Shown here: positions 1-11,645 of the stretch, in pieces | Numbering within the stretch: position 1 is the stretch's first letter | How the letters are laid out: the number at the start of each line of letters is the position of its first letter | NCBI GenBank assembly: GCA_025458545.1 | Contig: JALOSH010000048.1 | Span: 1-15,988 of the forward strand | Length of the DNA stretch: 15,988 bases | Reading direction: 5' to 3' | Source of the DNA: Hydrogenophaga sp. | GTDB lineage: Bacteria > Pseudomonadota > Gammaproteobacteria > Burkholderiales > Burkholderiaceae | The notes under the pieces: model-generated | The model's database searches: none | Seen by the model: the letters and a program-made list of their open reading frames with translations, nothing else | Told to the model about the DNA's origin: nothing | Program-made: the position numbers and the translations under genes

Positions 1-604
1 GTGCGCGAAGCCGCTGCGCTGTACGGTGTGGACGCGCTGATCAGCGACGACTACCTCGACGTGGAAGCGCGCATCGCCGAACTGCAGCCCGAGCTGGTGC
101 TGGGCTCGCAGATGGAACGCCACATCGCCAAGCGCCTGGGCATTCCGTGCGCGGTGATCTCGGCCCCGGTGCATGTGCAGGACTTCCCGGCGCGTTATTC
201 GCCGCAGATGGGTTTTGAAGGCGCGAACGTGCTGTTCGACACCTGGGTGCACCCGCTGATGATGGGCCTGGAAGAGCACCTGATCGGCATGTTCCGCGGC
301 GACGCCGAGTTCCACGAAGATGCGGCGCCCTCGCACCTGGGCGGCAGCGTGTCGCGCCCGACCGCAGCGCCGATGGCCGCCGAAATCACCGAGACCGAGA
401 TGCCTGAGGCGGTCACCGCGCAGGCCGATGCCGCCATCGCCGCCGCCGCCGACAGCTCGGCGCAGGTGGTCGCCACCTGGGCCGTCGAGGCCGAGAAAGA
501 GCTGCGCAAGATTCCGTTTTTTGTTCGCGGCAAGGCCCGTCGCAACACCGAAACCTACGCCAGGGACAAAGGCCTGCCCGTGATCACCCTGGAGACCCTC
601 TACG

Positions 605-630
<26 letters not shown>
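1..630 (+). CDS. bchB: Light-independent protochlorophyllide reductase subunit B, C-terminal part (5' end outside window)
   Basis: This is the last 209 codons of BchB, open at the left edge. With BchN it forms the catalytic NB component of dark-operative protochlorophyllide oxidoreductase, which takes electrons from BchL and reduces ring D of protochlorophyllide. The fragment holds the end of the nitrogenase-like domain (the stretch around residues 76-97 containing [12 protein letters not shown] is typical of the family). An Ala/Thr/Glu-rich linker follows at about residues 108-155, then the small C-terminal PCP_red-type helical domain (about 160-209, with [15 protein letters not shown]). The first codon is GTG, but this is almost certainly internal, because full BchB proteins are about 500 residues or more. 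The 3' end overlaps bchH by 26 bp, so the two are co-transcribed. The identification is from recognised conserved sequence and is supported by bchH and bchL next to it. Confidence 0.93.
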
Positions 631-5388
<4,758 letters not shown>

Positions 5389-5432
5389 TCGCCCACCGAC
5401 CGACCACACAGACAGACCAAGACCGACACGCC

Positions 5433-6140
5433 ATGGCCAACACCACCTACCTCGAACGCCGGCACGAAATCGAAACCTATTTCGACCGCACCGCCGCGCA
5501 AGCCTGGGAGCGTCTGACCTCGACCGCGCCGGTCGGCCGCATCCGCGCCACGGTGCGCGCCGGGCGCGACCAGATGCGCGGCACCTTGCTGGGCTGGTTG
5601 CCGGAGGACATGCGTGGCCTGCGCCTGCTGGACGCTGGTTGCGGCACCGGCGCGCTAGCCATGGAGGCCGCACAACGTGGCGCCGAGGTGGTCGCGACCG
5701 ACCTCTCGCCCACGCTGGTGCAATTGGCGCGTGAGCGTTTTCAGAGCCTTCCGGCGAACGGGCAGGGTGGCAGCATCCACTTCACCTCCGGCGACATGCT
5801 CGACGAAGCGCTCGGCCATTTTGACCACGTGGTGGCGATGGATTCGCTGATCCACTACGACACACCGGACATCGTCGCCGCGCTGGAGCGGCTCTCGCTG
5901 CGCACCCGCGGCAGCCTGCTCTTCACCTTTGCGCCGCGCACGCCCTTGCTGGCGGCCATGCACAGCGTGGGGCGCCTGTTCCCGCGCAGCGACCGCTCCC
6001 CCGCGCTCACCCCGGTGGCGCAGCCCAAACTCCGCGAAGGTTTGAGCAGCAGCATCGGTGTCGGTGGCTGGCGCGAAGGCCGCAGTCGGCGTGTGGCCAG
6101 TGGCTTCTACACTTCGCAAGCCTGGGAGTGGCAGCGGTGA
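5433..6140 (+). CDS. bchM: Magnesium-protoporphyrin IX O-methyltransferase
   Basis: BchM (235 aa) transfers a methyl group from S-adenosylmethionine to the ring C propionate of Mg-protoporphyrin IX, the step between BchH and the AcsF cyclase. It has a Rossmann-type class I methyltransferase fold: motif I LLDAGCGTG at residues 65-73 and the acidic residue D90 in VVATDLS. The conserved MDSLIHY is at 136-142. The start ATG 5433 gives the usual MANTTYxxRRxEIxTYFDRTA N-terminus. The reading frame is open further upstream through bchL, but that part is a shadow. The 44-bp spacer after bchL has no clear Shine-Dalgarno sequence and is made largely of GACC/GACA units. The stop overlaps the lhaA GTG start by four bases. 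Confidence 0.95.
   Translation: MANTTYLERRHEIETYFDRTAAQAWERLTSTAPVGRIRATVRAGRDQMRGTLLGWLPEDMRGLRLLDAGCGTGALAMEAAQRGAEVVATDLSPTLVQLARERFQSLPANGQGGSIHFTSGDMLDEALGHFDHVVAMDSLIHYDTPDIVAALERLSLRTRGSLLFTFAPRTPLLAAMHSVGRLFPRSDRSPALTPVAQPKLREGLSSSIGVGGWREGRSRRVASGFYTSQAWEWQR
6124..6128 (+). promoter_or_regulatory. Ribosome binding site supporting the lhaA GTG start
   Basis: GGGAG within the last codons of bchM lies eight bases before GTG 6137. The alternative in-frame GTG at 6128 begins inside this site and could not use it, and the first in-frame ATG (6152) is 23 bases downstream, too far. Together with the GTGA overlap this favours 6137 as the lhaA start. Confidence 0.55.
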
Positions 6141-7570
6141 ACCTCCAGCGCATGCTGTCCCCCGCCTGGGCGATGAACATCACCCGGCGCTATGTGCCGT
6201 TTGCCGACGCCGCGTCGAGCGAACTGCCGCTGGGGCGGCTGCTGCGCCTTTCGCTGTTCCAGCTCTCCATCGGCATGACGATGGCGCTGCTGGTGGGCAC
6301 CCTGAACCGCGTGATGATCGTCGAGCTGGGCGTGCCCGCCTGGTGGGTGGCGCTGTCGGTGGCGCTGCCGCTGGTGTTTGCGCCGCTGCGAGCGCTGATC
6401 GGCTACCGCAGCGACACCCACCCCTCGGCGCTGGGCTTGAAGCGCATGCCCTACATGTGGATCGGCACCATCCTGATGTTCGGCGGCCTGGCCATCATGC
6501 CGTTTGCGTTGTTGCTGCTGTCGCTGCCGGCCGGGCACGGCGTGGAAGTCTGGGCCGGTCGCATCGGTGCGGCGCTGGCCTTCCTGCTGGTGGGTGCGGG
6601 CATGCAGATCACGCAGACCGCCGGTCTGGCGCTGGCGAGCGACATTTCCCCGGAAGACAAGCGCCCGCGCGTCGTGGCGCTGCTCTACAGCACGCTGCTG
6701 GTCGGCATGATCCTGGGCAGTGCCTTGCTCGGCTGGGTGCTGACCGACTTCAGCCCGACGCGGCTGGTGCAGGTGGTGCAGGGCTCGGCGGTGATCGTGG
6801 CGCTGCTGAACATCACCTCGCTGTGGAAGCAGGAAGCCCGAGGTGCCAAGCGCGGCGCCCGCGCACCCGACGGCTTCAGCCGCAGCTGGGCGCGCCTCAT
6901 GGCGATCCCCAAGATCCGCCGCTTCCTCTGGACCGTGGGACTGGGCACCGTCGCTTTCAGCATGCAGGACGTGGTGCTGGAGCCTTTCGGCGGCCAGGTG
7001 CTGGGCATGGACGTGAGCCTCACCAGCACCCTGACCGCCATGAGCGCCGGCGGCGCACTGCTGGCGTTTGCACTGTCTTCGCGTTTTCTCTCGGGCGGCA
7101 TGGACACCATCCGCCTGGCGGCCGGTGGTGCGCTGCTCGGTCTGCCGGCATTTGCCTGCGTGATCTTCTCGGCACCGCTCGATGCGCCCTGGCTGTTCCA
7201 GACCGGCGCCGCCCTGATCGGTTTTTCCGGTGGTCTGTTCTCGGTCGGCATGCTGCTGACCGCCATGGAACTGCCCGAACGCGAACTTACCGGCCTGGTG
7301 CTGGGCGCCTGGGGCGCGGTGCAGGCCACGGCGGCCGGCGTGTCCATGGCCATCGGTGGTGTGCTGCGCGACTTGGTCGGCAGCCTGGCCACCGGCGGCT
7401 GGCTGGGTTCGGCGCTCAATTCGCCGGTCACTGGCTACAGCTTTGTTTTTCACCTTGAGATCTATCTGCTCTTTGTGGTGCTGATCGCGTTGGGCCCTCT
7501 GGTCAAGCGCAGCAGCCCTGCTCAGCCCCGTCCCGCTCACCCCATCGGCCTGGCAGAACTGCCCGGCTGA
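6137..7570 (+). CDS. lhaA: LhaA/PucC-family light-harvesting complex assembly transporter-like protein
   Basis: This 477-residue integral membrane protein belongs to the bacteriochlorophyll delivery (BCD/PucC) branch of the major facilitator superfamily. About twelve hydrophobic segments run from residue 38 to 456. Family hallmarks include the YRSDTHPSALGLKR loop (90-103), ALASDISPEDKRPR (166-178) and MQDVVLEPFGGQVLGM (276-291). LhaA promotes assembly of LH1 around the reaction centre, possibly by delivering bacteriochlorophyll. The position directly between bchM and puhA is the conserved one for lhaA rather than pucC, which usually sits with pucBA. The GTG start at 6137 forms a GTGA overlap with the bchM stop and has GGGAG upstream. 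The GTG at 6128 would add three residues. The frame is intact. Confidence 0.92.
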   Translation: MNLQRMLSPAWAMNITRRYVPFADAASSELPLGRLLRLSLFQLSIGMTMALLVGTLNRVMIVELGVPAWWVALSVALPLVFAPLRALIGYRSDTHPSALGLKRMPYMWIGTILMFGGLAIMPFALLLLSLPAGHGVEVWAGRIGAALAFLLVGAGMQITQTAGLALASDISPEDKRPRVVALLYSTLLVGMILGSALLGWVLTDFSPTRLVQVVQGSAVIVALLNITSLWKQEARGAKRGARAPDGFSRSWARLMAIPKIRRFLWTVGLGTVAFSMQDVVLEPFGGQVLGMDVSLTSTLTAMSAGGALLAFALSSRFLSGGMDTIRLAAGGALLGLPAFACVIFSAPLDAPWLFQTGAALIGFSGGLFSVGMLLTAMELPERELTGLVLGAWGAVQATAAGVSMAIGGVLRDLVGSLATGGWLGSALNSPVTGYSFVFHLEIYLLFVVLIALGPLVKRSSPAQPRPAHPIGLAELPG

Positions 7571-7596
7571 CACACGCACCACCGAAGGAGAAACCC

Positions 7597-8355
7597 ATGG
7601 AAACAGGCGCCATCACCCAATACGTCGACGTCGCACAACTCGTGCTTTACGCGTTCTGGGCATTCTTTGCCGGCTTGATCTACTACCTCTTGCGCGAGAA
7701 CCACCGCGAGGGTTACCCGATGGATCCGGGTCGCGCCAACGGGCCCAAGACCGAGGGCTGGCCCAAGGTCGAACCCAAGGTCTACAAGCTCGCCAATGGC
7801 CACGAAGTGCTGTCGCCCGACGTCAACCGCGCAGACGGCGACTACAACGCCCAGCCTGCCCACGGCTGGAACGGTGCACCGCTGGAACCGGTGGGCGATC
7901 CACTGCTGGCCGGTGTGGGCCCGGGGGCCTGGGCCAAGCGGGCCGATGTGCCCGAAATGACGCTGGAAGGCGAAGTGAAGATCGTGCCGTTGCGCGTGGC
8001 CGGTGACCACGGCGTGGCGGTGCAGGACACCGATCCGCGTGGCCTGCCGGTGTTGGGCGCAGACGGCGAACAGGCCGGCACGGTGCTGGACCTCTGGGTG
8101 GACCGCTCGGAAATGATGTTCCGCTACATCGAAGTGGCCTTGCCCGCCGGTGGCACGGTGCTGCTGCCGATGACCTTCTCGCGCATCCGCAAGGACGGCG
8201 TGCGGGTGCACGCGCTGCTGGCCGATCAGTTTGCCCGCGTGCCCACCACGCGCCATCCCGAGCAAGTCACCTTGCTGGAAGAAGAAAAGATCACCGCCTA
8301 TTACGGCGCCGGCACGCTGTACGCCACGCCCGAGCGCCAGGAGCCGCTGCTGTGA
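7597..8355 (+). CDS. puhA: Photosynthetic reaction centre H subunit
   Basis: PuhA (252 aa) caps the cytoplasmic face of the type II reaction centre, stabilises the L/M core and carries the proton path to quinone QB. One membrane helix (about residues 12-32) is followed by the conserved LLRENHREGYPM and a PRC-barrel domain. D169 and E172 in WVDRSE correspond by motif to the Asp-H170 and Glu-H173 proton-transfer residues of Rhodobacter sphaeroides. The C-terminus (YYGAGTLYATPE) is also typical. AAGGAG (7585-7590) six bases before the ATG is the clearest ribosome binding site in the window after that of bchL, in line with the high expression expected of a structural subunit. A 26-bp gap separates it from lhaA, and the puhB GTG overlaps its stop. 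Confidence 0.97.
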   Translation: METGAITQYVDVAQLVLYAFWAFFAGLIYYLLRENHREGYPMDPGRANGPKTEGWPKVEPKVYKLANGHEVLSPDVNRADGDYNAQPAHGWNGAPLEPVGDPLLAGVGPGAWAKRADVPEMTLEGEVKIVPLRVAGDHGVAVQDTDPRGLPVLGADGEQAGTVLDLWVDRSEMMFRYIEVALPAGGTVLLPMTFSRIRKDGVRVHALLADQFARVPTTRHPEQVTLLEEEKITAYYGAGTLYATPERQEPLL

Positions 8356-9053
8356 ACCCCCAACACGAACACGAGTTCGAGGCAGCGCCCGGCCTGCCCG
8401 AACCCCTGCCGCGTGGTGAGCGACTGATCTGGCAGGGCAGTCCCGACTGGGTGCAGCTCGCGATCCACGCCTTTCACGTTCGCAAGCTGGCGATCTACTT
8501 CAGCGCCATGCTGGTGGTGCAATGGCTCTACCTGCTGGGCGAGCCCCAGGCGGCGTTGTTCGGGCCGCTGCTCACCAGCGCGGTCATGGCCTCTTTGGCC
8601 TTGCTGCTGCTCGCTGTCACCGCCTGGTTCGCCGCCCGCACCACGCTCTACACCCTGACCGATCGCCGCATCGTCATGCGCATCGGCGTGGTGCTCACGC
8701 TCACGCTGAACCTGCCGCTCAAGCAGATCGCCGGTGCCGCGTTCAAACCACAGGCTTCTGGCCACGGCGACATTGCGCTGGCGCTGGCCGGCAAGGACCG
8801 CATTGCCTATCTCAACCTCTGGCCACACGCCCGCGCCTGGCAGCTGAAGAACCCGCAGCCCAGCCTGCGCTGCCTGCCCGGCGCTGCCGCGGTGGGCGAG
8901 CGCATCCAGCAGGCCTGGCTGGCCGCCAATCCGTCGGCCGCCGCCCTGGTGGGCATGCCCGAGGCAGCGCCGCTGCCATTGCCGGTGTCATCGCCGGTCA
9001 GCAGCCCCGCGGCCCGTCCCGTGTGCGACCACGGCATGCCCAGCGCTGCCTGA
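8352..9053 (+). CDS. puhB: Photosynthetic complex assembly protein PuhB
   Basis: PuhB (233 aa) is a membrane protein needed for normal reaction-centre/LH1 assembly in studied purple bacteria. The N-terminal motif LPRGERLIWQGSP (18-31) precedes two clear hydrophobic segments (about 46-62 and 70-92). A bacterial PH-like (bPH2/YdbT-type) segment follows, with TTLYTLTDRRIVMRIG (97-112). The C-terminal 35 residues are Ala/Pro/Ser-rich and probably unstructured. The start is GTG in a GTGA overlap with the puhA stop, so translation is likely coupled to puhA. The assignment follows from the sequence motif and from position directly after puhA. No defect is visible. Confidence 0.92.
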   Translation: MNPQHEHEFEAAPGLPEPLPRGERLIWQGSPDWVQLAIHAFHVRKLAIYFSAMLVVQWLYLLGEPQAALFGPLLTSAVMASLALLLLAVTAWFAARTTLYTLTDRRIVMRIGVVLTLTLNLPLKQIAGAAFKPQASGHGDIALALAGKDRIAYLNLWPHARAWQLKNPQPSLRCLPGAAAVGERIQQAWLAANPSAAALVGMPEAAPLPLPVSSPVSSPAARPVCDHGMPSAA

Positions 9054-9092
9054 TCCGAACCACCCGTCGCCCCCACCGCAGGAGAACCCGCC

Positions 9093-9545
9093 ATGCAGCA
9101 CAGCCACCACGACTCCCCGCTCGGGCTTGGAACCCCCTGGCCGATTTGGGCCATGGGTGGCCTGCTGCTGCTGACCCTGGCCGCGGTGACCTGGCAGAGC
9201 CAGGTCGGTGGTGGGCCGGTGAAAGACGAAACCCCGTCGGTTCAATGGCAGCGCAGCCTGGTGTTTGAAGACCGCTCCAATGGCGACATTGCGGTGCTCG
9301 ACGCCAAGACGCAGCGCGAGGTGGCCCGCTTCCAGGGCGAGCAGGGTTTCCTGCGTGGCAGCCTGCGCGCCCTGGCCCGCGAGCGCCAGCGCAGCGGCAT
9401 GGGCTCAGAGGCCCCGTTTGAACTGACTGGGCATGTGGACGGCCGCATCACCCTGCGCGACACCGCCACCGGTCAGCGCATTGCCCTTGAATCGTTTGGC
9501 CCCACCAACTCGGCTGTGTTCTCGCAGCTGCAGTGGGCCCGTTGA
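9093..9545 (+). CDS. puhC: Photosynthetic complex assembly protein PuhC
   Basis: PuhC (150 aa) has one N-terminal membrane helix (about residues 17-36) and a soluble domain expected in the periplasm. The segment [40 protein letters not shown] is written here only to mark the region about residues 55-94; its pattern of F-D-NG-I-V and GE-GF-RG-LRALAR is characteristic of the family. PuhC supports reaction-centre/LH1 formation in Rhodobacter. AGGAG (9080-9084) lies eight bases before the ATG. The gap after puhB is 39 bp and before acsF 29 bp, so it remains in the same transcription unit. The length agrees with other members I recall. Confidence 0.9.
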   Translation: MQHSHHDSPLGLGTPWPIWAMGGLLLLTLAAVTWQSQVGGGPVKDETPSVQWQRSLVFEDRSNGDIAVLDAKTQREVARFQGEQGFLRGSLRALARERQRSGMGSEAPFELTGHVDGRITLRDTATGQRIALESFGPTNSAVFSQLQWAR

Positions 9546-9574
9546 AATTTCCGTCGCTTTTCAGGAGCCGCACC

Positions 9575-10653
9575 ATGACCGCACCCGCCACCTTCGAAGA
9601 CCGCACCGATGTCGACACAGATCACGTCGCGCTGCTGATGGACGGCATGAAGAACACCGAGACCGCCACCGAGCGCGCCGCCAAGAGCACCATGCTCACG
9701 CCGCGCTTCTACACCACCGACTTCAAGGCCATGGACGCGCTGGACGTGTCGCCGGTGCGCGCCGAGTGGGACCGGATGATGGCCGAGTACGAGGGCGACA
9801 ACAACCAGGACCACTTCAAGCGCGACGCCGCGTTCGCTGAAGAACTCAAGGTGCTGATGCCCCAGCTCTCGCCCGAGCTGCGCCAGGAGTTCATGGACTT
9901 CCTGATCAGCTCCTGCACCTCGGAGTTTTCGGGCTGCATCCTCTACAACGAGATCCGCAAGAACATCAGCAACCCCGACATCAAGCAGCTGATGGCCTAC
10001 ATGGCGCGCGACGAATCGCGCCACGCCGGCTGCGCAAGGTCAAGGCTTACACCTACTTCAAGCCCAAGTACATCTTCTACGCCACCTACCTCAGCGAGAA
10101 GATCGGCTACGCGCGCTACATCACCATCTTCCGCCAGCTGGAGCGCCATCCCGACAAGCGCTTCCACCCGATCTTTCGCTGGTTCGAGCGCTGGTGCAAC
10201 GACGAATTCCGCCACGGCGAATCCTTCGCGCTGATGATGCGCGCCCAGCCCCACCTGCTGACCGGGCTCAACAAGCTCTGGATCCGCTTTTTCATCCTCG
10301 CGGTCTACGCCACCATGTACGTGCGCGACCACACGCGCCCGCTGCTGCACGAGGCGATGGGCCTTGACTCCAAGGAATACGACTACACCGTGTTCCGCAT
10401 CACCAGCGAAATCTGCCGCCAGGTGTTCCCGGTGGAAGTGGACATTGACCACCCGACCTTCCGCGCCTGCATGGACAAGCTGCTGGCGATTTCGCTGGCC
10501 AATGACAAAGCGGTCGCACGCGGCGGCCTGGTGGGCACGGTGCAGCGCGGCTGGCACGCCGCCCGGGCGTTCGTGACCTTTGGCCGCCTGTATCTGGTGC
10601 CGGTCAAGGAGCAGGCGCTGCCCAAGGAGATTCGCATGGAACCCGTGTGGTGA
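9575..10653 (+). pseudogene. acsF: Aerobic Mg-protoporphyrin IX monomethyl ester cyclase, interrupted by an internal deletion and frameshift
   Basis: AcsF is the oxygen-dependent di-iron cyclase that forms ring E of bacteriochlorophyll. The first 152 codons (ATG 9575, AGGAG at 9563-9567) read normally through a Glu in [10 protein letters not shown] to the first metal motif E147-x2-H150 in DESRHAG. The frame then breaks: the continuing frame is nonsense and stops at 10234, while authentic sequence resumes one frame over from about 10030 ([14 protein letters not shown]) and runs 207 codons to the TGA at 10651-10653. That part includes the second motif in [10 protein letters not shown]. In family members about 17 residues (of FINxALxxxGxxVxLG type) stand between the two halves, so roughly 50 bases (a length of 3n+1) appear to be missing rather than a single base. 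All four helix metal motifs survive, but no complete protein can be made as read. It may be a true lesion or an assembly error. Confidence 0.88.
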
Positions 10654-10687
10654 TGGACCTGGAACACCTCCGCCGCGCTGCGCGCGA

Positions 10688-10739
10688 CCCCCTCAAGGGG
10701 GCGGCACCAGCCGTCTGGCAAAGCCAGCCCGGCGGTGCC
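10688..10739. repeat. Compound hairpin element between acsF and puhE, probably a dispersed intergenic repeat
   Basis: Two inverted repeats stand side by side. CCCCCT (10688-10693) pairs with AGGGGG (10696-10701). GGCACC (10703-10708) pairs with GGTGCC (10734-10739), with GCCG/CGGC (10710-10713, 10730-10733) continuing the stem and CTGGC-AAA-GCCAG (10715-10727) forming its tip. From memory, GC-rich blocks of this shape with CCCCTCAAGGGG cores recur between genes in Comamonadaceae; I could not verify this. It is the only sizeable gap (138 bp) in the + strand gene run and could act as a partial terminator or mRNA-processing/stability element separating acsF from puhE. Confidence 0.6.
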
Positions 10740-10770
10740 TCTGGCTGGGTGCACGCCTATCGCGGCGTGT

Positions 10771-10781
10771 GTTTCTGAAAC
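10771..10781. promoter_or_regulatory. Small palindrome before puhE, possible operator or chance
   Basis: GTTTC-T-GAAAC is a perfect inverted repeat with five-base arms, ending eleven bases before the puhE ATG. It does not match the TGT-N12-ACA PpsR/CrtJ consensus or the FNR consensus. Short arms make chance likely. Confidence 0.15.
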
Positions 10782-10791
10782 CTTTCCAACC

Positions 10792-11637
10792 ATGACCGAT
10801 CTGTCCAGCTCCGTCGCCGCACCCGCGCTGTTCGCGCTGTTGTGCTGGTGGTTCGGGACGGGTGCCATCCTGTGGCTGGTGCGCCGTCCCAGCGCCAGCT
10901 TCCGCACCAGCCTCGTGTGGTGCACGGGCTTGCTGGCGTTGAGCCTCTGGACCATACAGCTGAGCATGCAGGCGCAGACGGTCGGCAACGCCTACCTCGG
11001 TTTCGTCAGCGTCATTGCCATGTGGGCCTGGCACGAGGTGGCGTTTCTCACCGGCTGGCTCACCGGTCCGCGTCGCGTGCCCCTGGACCCCGGCGCGCGC
11101 GGCTGGCAGCGCTTCACGCAGTCCACGCAGGTGGTGATCTGGCACGAACTCGCGCTGCTGCTCAACTTCGCCGTCCTGCTGTGGATGCAGCAGGGCCAGC
11201 CCAGCCATGTGGCGCTGTGCACCTTTGCCATCCTCTGGTGCATGCGTTTTTCGGCCAAGCTCAACCTGTTCTTCGGTGTGCCGCAAGTGGGCGAGCAGTA
11301 CCTGCCGCGCCACCTGGCCTACCTGGGCAGCTATTTCAAGAAGGGGCGTCTCAGCGCCTTTTTCTACCTCAGCGTCGCGGCTTCGTGCACGGTCTGGGCC
11401 TGGATCGTGTGGGAGCTGGTCAGCGGCCGCGTGACCGCGTCCACCGGCGGGATCTTGCTCGCCAGCCTGCTCGGGCTGGCCATCGTCGAACACCTCATCA
11501 TGGCGTTTCCCACGCCGATGCAGAAACTCTGGGGCTGGGCCATGTCGCGCAGTCCGTCGAGCGATCGTCCCCAGGTGTCTGCGGCCATGCCGCCCGCGCC
11601 GGTGCCGATCCAACCGGACAAGGCGCCCGTCGCCTGA
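10792..11637 (+). CDS. puhE: Photosynthetic complex assembly protein PuhE (DUF3623 type)
   Basis: PuhE (281 aa) is a polytopic membrane protein of the photosynthesis gene cluster; Rhodobacter mutants have altered reaction-centre/LH1 assembly and pigment levels. Hydrophobic segments cover about residues 9-30, 39-56, 62-82, 113-133, 137-153, 184-208 and 214-233. Recognisable family stretches are the MWAWHEVAFLTGWLTGPRR region (about 76-94) and FSAKLNLFFGVPQVGEQYLP (about 154-173). The ATG at 10792 (MTDLSSS) gives the proper N-terminus; the frame is open from 10735, but the extra 19 residues come from the intergenic hairpin region. No Shine-Dalgarno sequence precedes it. The C-terminal tail of about 40 residues is Pro/Ala-rich. 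The gene is usually near puhABC and acsF, as here, and crtI starts eight bases after its stop. Confidence 0.9.
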   Translation: MTDLSSSVAAPALFALLCWWFGTGAILWLVRRPSASFRTSLVWCTGLLALSLWTIQLSMQAQTVGNAYLGFVSVIAMWAWHEVAFLTGWLTGPRRVPLDPGARGWQRFTQSTQVVIWHELALLLNFAVLLWMQQGQPSHVALCTFAILWCMRFSAKLNLFFGVPQVGEQYLPRHLAYLGSYFKKGRLSAFFYLSVAASCTVWAWIVWELVSGRVTASTGGILLASLLGLAIVEHLIMAFPTPMQKLWGWAMSRSPSSDRPQVSAAMPPAPVPIQPDKAPVA

Positions 11638-11645
11638 ACGCTTTC

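Noticed and set aside
5389..5432. GACC/GACA-like short repeats in the bchL-bchM spacer as a possible regulatory repeat
   Set aside because: Only a handful of imperfect units in 44 bp, no palindrome and no match to PpsR or FNR sites; best read as a plain spacer.
10653..10778. Small 41-codon frame starting in a TGATG overlap with the acsF stop
   Set aside because: It is translated entirely from the hairpin repeat block and its flank, with no ribosome binding site and no recognisable product.
10842..11645. Upstream extension of the crtI frame through puhE, giving an apparent 807-residue protein
   Set aside because: The extra part overlaps puhE in another frame and has no family features; CrtI begins at ATG 11646 directly after the puhE stop.
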